Shown: piece by piece, positions 41,693 to 50,000 of the stretch
Layout of the letters: each line of letters starts with the position of its first letter
Position numbering within the stretch: position 1 is the stretch's first letter
NCBI GenBank assembly: GCA_963575745.1
Contig: CAUYUJ010019915.1
Span: forward strand, 715,432 to 765,431
Source of the DNA: Prorocentrum cordatum
Taxonomy: Eukaryota; Sar; Dinophyceae; Prorocentrales; Prorocentraceae
Reading direction: 5' to 3'
DNA length: 50,000 nucleotides
Notes under the pieces: generated by a model
Databases searched by the model: none
What the model was told of the DNA's origin: nothing
What the model saw: only the letters and a program-made list of their open reading frames with translations
Position numbers and translations under genes: made by a program

Positions 41693-41755
41693 TCGATCCC
41701 CCCCCAGCGACCCCCCAGAGCGCCCAAAGCACGAATACACAACTCAACTTTGGCC
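41642..41755. repeat. (AT)n repeat with CCCCCCAGCGACCCCCCAGA flank, copy 1
   Basis: About 24 AT units followed by GGTCGATCCCCCCCCAGCGA and then CCCCCCAGAGCGCCCAAAGC. The same flank next to (AT)n occurs in opposite orientation at 49421-49510, so the microsatellite travels with a dispersed element. Confidence 0.8.
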
Positions 41756-41833
41756 TGCCATCCAGGCTGACGAACTCATCCGCTCGGCCCATCCGTCACG
41801 GGCACCGTGCGCGCAAGCATATCGGTTTCGGCC

Positions 41834-42100
41834 GAGGCCACGAAACACTGTGTATCACAGGTTTTTCTGTTTTTTCTGGTCTGGGAACCAACGAAACACT
41901 GCGTATCACAGGTTTTTCTGGTTTTTCTGGTTTCTGGAGCTGAAATGCTCGCCGCGGCCTCGCCCCACCGCTCCCCCACCTCCTGTTTGTCGGCACCTGA
42001 AAACCAGAAAAACCAGAAAAACCTGTGATATACAATGTTTCGTTGGTTCCCAGACCAGAAAAACCAGAAAAACCTGTGATACACAGTGTTTCGTGGCCTC
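41834..42100. mobile_element. 267-bp palindromic (foldback) element
   Basis: GAGGCCACGAAACACTGTGT, then ATCACAGGTTTTTCTG, on the left is mirrored by CAGAAAAACCTGTGATACAC, then AGTGTTTCGTGGCCTC, on the right. Each arm is about 101 bp and holds two units of CGAAACACTG...TTTTTCTGGT joined by TCTGGTCTGGGAACCAA. The loop is about 65 bp (41936-42000). Only a few mismatches separate the arms. A further partial unit, GAAAACACTGTGTACTC, follows at 42108. Confidence 0.9.
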
Positions 42101-42148
42101 CGAGCAAGAAAACACTGTGTACTCTTCGGGGACTACAGCGCTCGCCGC

Positions 42149-43423
42149 TCACTGGCAGTGCTCCTTGAGGAAGGCCTCCTCCAGCATCTTCCCTGTTGCC
42201 AGCCACAAATCCTCGCCCCTGTGCCAGTACAACCACTGGTAGGAGCGGATCTTGTTGGTCAGCGCCTTGGTGTTCGCTGTCTTCTTGTTCCCTAAGTGTT
42301 TCCGCAGCTCGCCCCAGATGCGGTCGATGATCTGGGTGCCAGCTTAAACCCAAACGCGCTTGGTCTTGTTGGGCTTGCTGTCATCTGGAACATCGTGGTG
42401 GGTGATCTTGGTGAACTTAGGCTTGATCCACACCCACTTACCCTTGACCATGACGCGCTTCTTGGCGTGGACAACCCAATCATGCTTGACCCCTTCGAGC
42501 TTCAGCTTATAACTCCTGGCCCCGTCCGTGTGCAGTATGATGTTGCGCTGGTGGACCCACTTGTAGGCCAGAGGCTTCCAATCGCGCTTGCGGATCGGGC
42601 CTGGGCCTGGCGCCCGCCTCTTTGTCTTCGCTGGGTCCAGCTTGAACAAGACGAGGGATTTCTGGTCGCCGCGCTGAACCATACCGCCCCATTGCTCCCA
42701 GATGACAGGCTTGTCAGTCGCAGCGTCTGTGTTGGGGTCTTCTCCTTTGGCGATGTCCACTTCGTCGGCTTCTACGTCCGCCCAAGGCAAGTCGGCACCG
42801 AACTTGATGTTCTTCTCGTGCTGGACCACGCTCTTGGCGCGCACCGCGTGCAAGGACTCGTAGATGCTCTCCGTGAGCTTATGATTCTTCTGCAAGAGAA
42901 AACGCACGGAAGTCTGCGAGCATTTCGCAATCGAGCAGAAGAGCACAGAAGCTTGATCTGCCAAGCTCACGTGCGACTGCCCCGTACCGCACTTGAAGAT
43001 GGGGTGGAAAGCGTGCGGGAGCACGCGGCGCTTGCACTCCTTGCTGTTGCAGCGGTAGGCCCACCCTCCATTCGAATCGGCGTAGTGCTTCAGAGGGCCA
43101 AGAGTGCCTTCCCCGCAATAGGGGCACGTGGCGCCCTTCCAATCAGGGAGGATCTTGTCGCGCGTCAGCTTGTTGATGATGGTCTTCGCGGGCGTGTTCA
43201 CGAAGTCCTTGAGGGACCTCGCCCACGTGGCCTGCGCATGGCGAATCCTCTTGGTCGGGGCCCCGTGGCGCACGTACGGCACGTTCTTGGGCGCGCCGAG
43301 CTGGTCGGCAGCCGCTGGCTTCTTCAAGGCGGAGGGCGCCGCCGCCGGCCTCCTGGCTGTAACCCGAGATTGCGCGGCAGCGCGGGCCTTGCCCCTCTTG
43401 GCAGCAGGCCACGCCTTGCCCAT
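42149..43423 (-). pseudogene. ISXO2/IS1595-like (Merlin-type) transposase with an in-frame TAA
   Basis: The ATG chosen is MGKAWPAAKRGK (43421-43423); the frame is open to 43582. After a basic Ala-rich N-terminus comes a zinc ribbon, CPYCGEGTLGP...WAYRCNSKEC. Then follow the catalytic block DLPWADVEADEVDIAKG with the first Asp-Glu, and NIILHTDGARSYKLKLEGV with the second Asp, then H-D-W-V-V-H. The frame meets TAA at 42344-42346, yet continues in the same phase with AGTQIIDRIWGELRKHLG and IRSYQWLYWHRGEDLW to a stop at 42149. That is the G-T-Q/N-x-I-E/D-x-x-W-x-x-L-K/R region carrying the third acidic residue of this family. A single base change (such as AAA to TAA) would account for it. The family cuts and pastes DNA; this copy appears truncated or decayed. 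Confidence 0.85.
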
Positions 43424-43696
43424 CGCAACCAGCTCGCCGCTCGCGCGGGCCGCGCGATGCGTTCGGCAGCTGAACCGCGAACCTCTCGAGCCGAAATCGC
43501 TGCGGACATGGTCGGCGGGCCTCTTGACATATGTGGAAGCCAAAACAACGGGGTGATAAGACGATCGCTGGACTGGGAACAAGTTGCGCGAGCAAACATT
43601 TCCGCGGCTAGATGCAGATCACCTCACGAACAATGAAATGTTAATAATGCGAATGCGCATGATAGCATGCCCCTATCGATGCCTCCCCTCACAAGT
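43424..43696. other. Spacer between the transposase and ATPase frames
   Basis: About 270 bp. The transposase frame stays open upstream to 43582 without obvious coding quality. I see no promoter or terminator that I can support. Confidence 0.5.
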
Positions 43697-45808
43697 TCAC
43701 GAGCTCGACGCGGCGCCGCTTGCCACGCCATCCGAGAACTGCGAGATCAAGCCGTCAAGCTTGGCCTTCTCTTGCTCCCGAGACTTCTTGGCGTCCACGC
43801 GGGCCTTCTTCGGTGACGGAGAGCACAGATTGATAAGTCCGCCACCGCTGCTCAACTTACGCCTCCACACGCCTGGCTCCGCCTTCACTGGCTTGGTCGG
43901 TGGGGTGGCTGGCATCGCCTCTGGCGCGGCGTCCATGCCGCCGCCGTGGCCAAATACGTCCTCCCCCTCCTGGAACGTTGAGCCCAAGCCGAGCTCTTCC
44001 CCATCGGGATTGGGCGGCGCAGCGGGCTGCGGCGAAACCGCGGCGGGCTCCGCGGCGGGCTCCTCGGCGGGTTCGGCCCCGCCCTGGTTATACTGCGCTT
44101 TGGCCTCCCTCATGAGCTTCAACATGTCGCGCTTCTCGAAAGCCAAGAGGTTGTCGAAGTCCTCCTGGTTGCGCCGCACGTTGTTCCGCAAGAAGTTCTG
44201 GAGGCACGTGCCCGCCTCAGGCGTGATGTAGCCGTCCTTGAGAGGCAGCTTCTCAACGAACGCGAGCGTGCCCGCTGGGCGGAAGTAAACGTTCTGCGTC
44301 GTGTTGAGAAGGATGTTGCAACGTTTGAGCATGGCGCCAATGTTGCTCGGGGAGAGGTTCTTTGGGAACGCGGGCTTGGCCATCTCGACGAGGTAGGACG
44401 TAGTGCGGGTCTCCTTGTCCCTTGCAGTCGCGGCGAAGGCCCAATCAGTCGGCGTCGGCTCCGCAGCGGCATCATACTCGTTGTCGCCGCCGAACCTCGC
44501 TTGGTTCCTTTTGAATTTAGCCGCGCCCCAACGGACGTATACATTTGACTCGACCTGGGTTGGGTCGAACAACGCCTTCAGCACGCGGGGCCTCTGGTCA
44601 GCCAGGTCCCCGTCGTCGAAGACGCAGGGGGCCCACGTCTCTCCGACCTCCAGAGGGCTCTGACGAAACAGGATTGCGCTTCCGACCAAGGTGCGGAAGT
44701 GCAATGGCCCTAGTCTTCAAATCCCTCTGACCTCTCCCCTGAAGAAGTCCATCTCGGAAGCCGCGCGCACTGCTGGGGCGGCAATCGAGCGGCCGCGCGC
44801 CTCGTTCGCTCAGTCTGCATGGTACCTGGCCAGCGCCATGGCCATAATATACACCAGAGGGGTCTTCCCGAACTTGGCCTCGCCAATCAGGAGGACGGTG
44901 TTGCCGAGAAGCGTGCTGATGATCTTGTCAACGACGGGCTGGTACTCGGGCCGAATGTCCCCCTTCAACAGGGGGTAGTGCGTCTCCTTGGCCGCGAAGT
45001 GGTCGCGGTCCTTGAGAATCTGGAGGACCTTACAAACGAACTCTTTCTTCACGTGTTGGAGCGTGGAAGCTGGGTCGACGTATTCCTGCTCCGCCCATAA
45101 CAACTGCTCGCCGTCCCAATTCGTGCGCGGCGCCTCGTCTTTGACGTGCTGCATCGCGTCGGCGAACTCCTTCTTCTCCTGCACCACGTCGCCATCTCCG
45201 AGAGGCACGCTCAGCGAACCTTTGCGTTCGAACCTCCAATAGCGGAACAATGGCCCACCGAGCCGCTCGACCATAAGTTGGAACGTGCGCAAACTGTTGA
45301 ACGTATCTGGCTTGTAATCGATCGTGCAAGGGTCGCCCTGGATGAGTTTCTCCTTGACCGTGCACATGGTGTGGCCATTTCCGAGAAACGAAAAGTGCTT
45401 CGCAATGACGTGTGACCCTGGTTGTGAGGGATGCTTGCAAATCATGATGTTCAGCGTGCAAGGCAGCGCGTCCTCAGTGTCATTGTAGCCGAGCGGGGGT
45501 GGCAAGTCTTTGTACCTACCCTCTGCCATGATCTTTTTTACATCATCCCACGCCACGGCGTCCAAGCCAGCGGTGTCCGTGATCACGTCGACAGCGTCCC
45601 TAATGTATTGCCTCGGCTTGTAGATCCATTGCTTGATGGGCAGGTCGAACAACGACGTGGGCCCGACGGGGTCGCGGCTCAAGTCGCCCTGGACGTCGGG
45701 CTTGCCGGGGACGACGGCCTTCTCCTTAGTCTTAGCCGGGTTCCACACTTCCTCGAGCTTGTCGTTCGTGTGATCGGCGTTCTCGAGCCACAGCCCCAAG
45801 CATTTCAT
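43697..45808 (-). pseudogene. P-loop ATPase/helicase-like protein of a mobile element, with one 84-nt intron and one in-frame TGA
   Basis: One frame runs from about MKCLGLWLENADHTND (ATG at 45808; the frame is open a little further upstream) to a stop at 43697, about 675 codons. Walker A is VLLIGEAKFGKTPL. After an unexplained TGA (44810-44812) comes ASEMDFFRGEV. Removing 44648-44731 joins this to GETWAPCVFDDGDL, giving a Walker B-like V-F-D-D. Then follow VLKALFDPTQVESN and VYVRWGAAKFKRNQARFG, which resemble the distal motifs of superfamily 3-type helicases. The C-terminus is Ala/Pro/Glu-rich and ends with basic residues. The N-terminal 300 residues match no family I know. It lies between the transposase and another unknown frame on the same strand. 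Function is inferred only from the P-loop. Confidence 0.65.
44648..44731 (-). mobile_element. 84-nt introner-like insert (GT-AG) in the ATPase frame
   Basis: On the minus strand the insert starts GTCAGAGGGATTTGAAGACT and ends CGTCAGAGCCCTCTGGAG. GAGGTC stands on both sides as a direct repeat, CAGAGGG near the start is the inverse of CCCTCTG near the end, and the insert holds a TGA. Removing it gives FFRGEV|GETWAPC. Intron-generating transposons of this design are known from dinoflagellates and other algae; that this is one is inference. Confidence 0.65.
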
Positions 45809-46159
45809 CCCCTGCGCTGGCACGTTGGGCGCCTCGGCAACTCCCTTGGGGGCCACTGGCGAAAGATAGCGGAGGCCGCGCGGCAGTCGTGCTGCCAGGT
45901 CTTGAGCCGACGTAAAGCTGCATTGTCAGAATGTAGCGAAAGGGCTGGTCGCCCGACTGTGTCTTCTGAGACCACGACTACGACTACGACTACTAGGAGG
46001 GGGGAGATCGGGCAACGGCTGTCCGTCAAAGGAAATGGGCGAACCGCCAACGCGAACTCAGATCTTTTCCAGCGGTGCTCAGCGCACGCGCATCCAATCT
46101 CACCGTATAGAAAACAATCGCCCCAGAGAAGCGCCATGCTGTCGCTCGCCCTCTGCGCC

Positions 46160-47093
46160 TCAGAAGTAGCGGAACGCCGAAGCGCGCAGGCCGAATGACG
46201 GGCCAACGCGCTGTCGGTTGGACGGCTGACCGCCGTCCACGTCGAAGACCACGTCGCGGTGGCGGGGCAGCGTGAGCGACGCCATCGCGATCCGCTCCAT
46301 GAAGCCCCAAGCCGTCGTCCAAGAAACCTCCGCCACGTCGCCCCACTCAGGGAAATCAGGGGAAGTGAAAGACACAGTGCAGGTGCGCTCCTCGGGGCCC
46401 GCCGCAGGTCGGAAACCCGCGTCGCTAGCGAGCGGGCCACGATCCGCGACAGATCGTTCGAGCCGATCGACGAGAGGGCTGTCGATCTCCAACCGCTTTC
46501 GACAGACCGATCGGGCTGATCGCGGAAGAGAACAACGATCGCGGCACCGCGGCTAACGAGGCGCGCACGCGAACATCGTATCCAACGCAAAGGGCCACCA
46601 CTTCCGTGCACGTGTACTGACGGACGACGACGTCGCCGAACGCGGGGTCGTTCGCCACCCACCTGTTGCCGTGAAAGCCAGGGGCCAAGAACGGGTAGCC
46701 GCTGTCCCTCACTTCAATGTTCACGGGCCACACGCACACGTTGAACCGATCCTGGGGAAAACGCAATTGCTGTTCAAACTCGATGCAAACGGGGCAATGC
46801 ATTCCAAAACTCCATTCCCCGCCCCCCCCGCCCTTCGCCCGATAGTCCTCGCCAGCAGCCAAGCGCTGAGCCTGCAAGCGCCCCGCCCTGCGCCACGCCG
46901 CGTCGGGCGGAACGACGTCGCCAACGTGGCCAGTCATGGCGCGCGGCACAAACGCATATTCGAAAGCCATGCGATCAAACCTGCAGCGGGGAACCTTATT
47001 GGGGGTCTGAGCACCCTGGGAGGCCTGAGCGCCAGTGGCAACAGGGAGCGGACGGGGCAGGAAGGCGAGCGGAGGCGGTGGCGACGACGACAT
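46160..47093 (-). pseudogene. Unrecognised protein upstream of the ATPase, two frames
   Basis: Starts MSSSPPPPLAFLPRPLPVAT (ATG at 47091-47093) and reads FEYAFVPRAMTGHVGDVVPP, FGMHCPVCIEFEQQLRF, FNVCVWPVNIEVRDSGYPF and VANDPAFGDVVVRQYTCTEV, with plausible protein composition to about 46570. It then stays open but in poor-quality sequence to 46425. From about 46492 another minus-strand frame takes over, with CTVSFTSPDFPEWGDVAEVS and HRDVVFDVDGG, ending at 46160. The change could be a frame slip or an unrecognised intron. C-P-V-C is the only metal-site-like motif. I do not recognise a family; position suggests it is the first gene of the same mobile cassette. Confidence 0.5.
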
Positions 47094-47354
47094 GTTTTTA
47101 TTTGTGAAAAACCTAAGGTTAATTTCATTCGCGAAACCGCAAGAAATGAGAACCCAACAAATGGGTTCCCAAAGCGTTCTCTTTTGGTTACGACCCAACG
47201 TGTTCTCGTTTGGGTTTGACGTAAAGTGCGCTGGTAATCCCAGAGCGCGCGCCAGTGTCTGGCACAGCGCCGCGCAAAGGCGAGCGACTCTTGCGATGCC
47301 GCCGCCGTCGCTAGCTACTACAGTCTACACTATACATTTAGCTAAGTAGGCACG

Positions 47355-47556
47355 CGTGATATGGGGGGATCTTATTCAATATCCCCTCCACGCCCACTGC
47401 TGTGGGCACAGCGACGACATGTGACGCTGTCTCGTTTGCCATCGCACGTCGCCAAACTGCGTTTCAAACAAGCGGGCCAACGCGACCCTTCTTTGTCGTG
47501 TGATGGGGGGATCTTAAATGAGATCCCCCTCGTTGGCCACTGCTGCGGCCACGGCG
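47355..47556. repeat. Duplicated paired-hairpin module upstream of the cassette
   Basis: Two copies, 142 bp apart (47355-47412 and 47499-47556), each with a GGGGGGATCTTA...TCCCCTC stem followed by a second hairpin (GCCCACTGCTGTGGGC, and GGCCACTGCTGCGGCC). In the second copy the first stem, GGGGGATCT/AGATCCCCC, is perfect. The module lies 5' of the unknown protein frame. It could be regulatory, a replication or transposition end, or a repeat; the role is unknown. Confidence 0.6.
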
Positions 47557-47675
47557 GTGCAGTTCGGTTGGGTTTCGCTTGGCGTTGACGCAATGCCGAC
47601 GCACATGACAACAGGCGGGCTATACTGCGTCAGCGCTTGCTTTCGTTAGCGGGTCCGCGAGAACCCGTGCGCACC

Positions 47676-47918
47676 TCACTGTGCGCCCATGCAACCATCC
47701 CGCAAGGATGAATTGCCCCTCGTGACCCATTTTTTTGGGTCCAGGGTCAGCCAGGCCCAGCGCTTCTTGTCTTTGGGCGTCGCCCAGTGGTTGAAGCGCG
47801 CCTGCTTCGAGCGGAAGGTGGCGAGGGCAGTCTTGGCTTGGTCAAGCTCGGCCTGAAGTTCTCCCAGGAGCTGCGCCTGCTTGCGGCCACATGGCCGAAG
47901 GAGCATCCATGTGTGCAT
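47676..47918 (-). CDS. Short unrecognised frame, possible exon or cassette gene
   Basis: Reads LLGELQAELDQAKTALATFR and then KQARFNHWATPKDKKRWAWL, ending with a stop at 47676. The composition is helical and basic, like real protein and unlike the neighbouring hexanucleotide array. The ATG used (47918) is unverified, and the frame could begin further upstream or be a last exon. It lies on the same strand as the three cassette frames, 0.6 kb upstream of them. I recognise no family. Confidence 0.4.
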   Translation of the reverse strand: MHTWMLLRPCGRKQAQLLGELQAELDQAKTALATFRSKQARFNHWATPKDKKRWAWLTLDPKKWVTRGNSSLRDGCMGAQ

Positions 47919-47989
47919 GCCCCCATTTCTACCGCATCAAGACACGATGGGAGGGGAAGAGGGCGCCAAAAGCTCTGGCCCTGCTTTCG

Positions 47990-48645
<656 letters not shown>

Positions 48646-48689
48646 CAGAACCTGGGAAAACCAAAAAGCGGCGGCGCTGATGATTGGAA

Positions 48690-49145
48690 CACGAGGGGAC
48701 ACGAGGGGGCACGAGGGGGACACGAGGGGGACACGAGGGGGACACAAGGGGACACGAGGGGGACAGCAGGGGACACGAGGGGACATCAGGGGACACGAGG
48801 GGGACACAAGGGGACAGCAGGGGACACGAGGGGGACACGAGGGGGACACGAGGGGACACGAGGGGGACAGCAGGGGACACGAGGGGGACACGAGGGGACA
48901 GCAGGGGACACGAGGGGGACACGAAGGGGACAGCAGGGGACACGAGGGGCACAAGAGGGGAAAGCAGAGGACACGAGGGGGACACGAGGGGACATCAGGG
49001 GACACAAGGGGGACACGAGGGGGATACGAGGGGGACGCGAGGGGGACACGAGGGGACACAAGGGGGACACGAGAGGGACACGAGGGAACAACAGGGGACA
49101 CGAGGGGGACACGAGGGGACAACAGGGGACACGAAGGGAACCATT
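48690..49145. repeat. Minisatellite GGGACACGAGGG(GGA), 14-15 bp units
   Basis: About thirty units of GGGGACACGAGG with occasional GGACAGCAGG, GGACATCAGG and GGACAACAGG variants. The 14- and 15-bp unit lengths mix, so frames drift. It is non-coding. Confidence 0.95.
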
Positions 49146-49420
49146 CAAGTCTTGGAACATTTCGTTGCTACGGTTTGCCCCCCGTCAACCTTCTGCTCCG
49201 AACGTTCTCCAACAGGGAGAGGACCAGGAGGAAGAACAGAAGGTGGAGGACGAGGGAGGAGGGAGGAGGAGGACGAGGAACAGGAGAAGCAGGAGGCGAG
49301 GGGGGAGATGGAAGAGGAGGGGGAGGATGAGGGAGAGTAAGATGAGGAGGAATACTTCTCGGGTCACAGCCCGCTGTGACAGACCATGTGTCTGCGGCTG
49401 TTCGGTGCCAGCATCTCAAG

Positions 49421-49474
49421 ACCGCGGCTTCGTGTTTTGGGCGTTTTGGGGGGTCGCTGGGGGGGGGACCGAGC

Positions 49475-49510
<36 letters not shown>
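49421..49510. repeat. (AT)n repeat with CCCCCCAGCGACCCCCC flank, copy 2, inverted
   Basis: CGTGTTTTGGGCGTTTTGGG, then GGGTCGCTGGGGGGGGGACC, then (AT)n. This is the reverse complement of the 41642 copy's flank and repeat. Confidence 0.8.
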
Positions 49511-49559
49511 ACACATTTATGTATACACATATACATATATGTTCGGAGGAACTTACTGT

Positions 49560-50000
49560 ACTGTTTGGTATGTTTATTCAATGTTTAATTGCATTCATTT
49601 TATTAGTTTTATTAGTTTTATTCGTTCTATGCAATTTATTGGTTTTACTTGTTGTATTACTTTGGTTAGTTTTGTGCGTTGTTTTCGCTTTATTTGTTTC
49701 ATTCGTTTTATTTGGTGTATACGATTGTTTTGCGTATTCGATTCATTAGTTTTATTTGGTTCATTACTTATATTCGTTTTGTTATTTTTTCGTTTTGTTC
49801 ATTTGATTCGGTTTCCTCGCTTTATTCGTTTTATTCGATTTACTCGTTTTAGTCTGTCTCTTCGATGTATTATGTGTATATGGTTTCTTTTATGTGTTTT
49901 GTTTATTGTACTCGTTGTATTCAGTTCATTAGTTTTATGCGTTGTATTAGTTTTATTAGTTGTATTCGTATTCTGAGTTTTATTCGTTTTGTTAATCTTA
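49560..50000. repeat. AT-rich TTTTATT(C/A)GTTTTATT degenerate repeat
   Basis: Units such as TTTTATTCG, TTTTATTAG, TTGTATTCG recur to the end of the window with irregular spacing. It is low in GC compared with the rest. Frames give Leu, Phe, Val-rich peptides. No gene is seen. Confidence 0.8.

Larger units (their letters stand above)
39591..42148. other. DNA downstream of the last gamma-COP exon found
   Basis: Contains a short GGATCTTGCAGAATCCTGCA direct repeat (39735-39820), the second CATCGCTCGGACGT element (40294-40421), the second GGGAAAATATGG repeat (40558-40716), an (AT)n element (41642-41755) and a large palindrome (41834-42100). The rest shows no recognised gene. Further gamma-COP exons (linker and appendage) are expected in this direction but were not found. 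Confidence 0.5.

Noticed and set aside
44704-44810. Two separate genes (a 348- and a 335-residue protein) at 43697-45856
   Set aside because: Both are in the same phase and the gap is explained by an intron-like insert plus one stop, so they are parts of one ATPase gene.

Overview
This looks like nuclear DNA from a dinoflagellate with a very large genome; a Prorocentrum-like species is my guess, but the species is inference. The reasons are the mass of triplet and minisatellite arrays, several families of short inverted-repeat elements, and genes cut into tiny exons whose introns use GC and GA as well as GT donors with a shared AG|G at both ends. There is no bacterial gene organisation, and I recognised no rRNA, tRNA or CRISPR array. 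Most long open frames here are translations of simple repeats, not genes.

The main gene is a plus-strand coatomer gamma subunit (gamma-COP) that runs across most of the window. Eight micro-exons of about 49-90 nt (6230-6278, 8648-8698, 12344-12397, 22033-22092, 22775-22830, 24417-24483, 29769-29828, 39501-39590) join in phase into one stretch of the protein. They hold about 490 coding bases in 33.4 kb. The introns run from 0.7 to 9.7 kb. The N-terminal exons and most of the C-terminal half were not found.

The introns hold other elements. Intron 6 contains a compact GC-rich plus-strand gene for a five-bladed beta-propeller, glycosyl-hydrolase-like protein (about 27648-28761). Intron 7 contains an antisense, 5'-truncated LINE with endonuclease, reverse transcriptase and two C-terminal zinc fingers, broken by frameshifts and stops (31062-34148), and also a GAT-repeat tract. 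Intron 3 holds a 73-bp tandem array, a 21-bp unit array and several MITE-like elements.

From 42.1 to 47.9 kb three minus-strand reading frames lie head to tail: an unrecognised protein, a P-loop ATPase or helicase-like protein, and an ISXO2/Merlin-type transposase. All are damaged, and together they look like a multi-gene DNA transposon. The ATPase carries an 84-nt insert with GT-AG ends, a flanking 6-bp direct repeat and short inverted ends, the hallmarks of an intron-making element. A 267-bp near-perfect palindrome lies just past the transposase.

The remainder (1-6.2 kb and 47.9-50 kb) is satellite, MITE-like and low-complexity DNA. Homology calls were made by eye from knowledge of the families; no searches were run.
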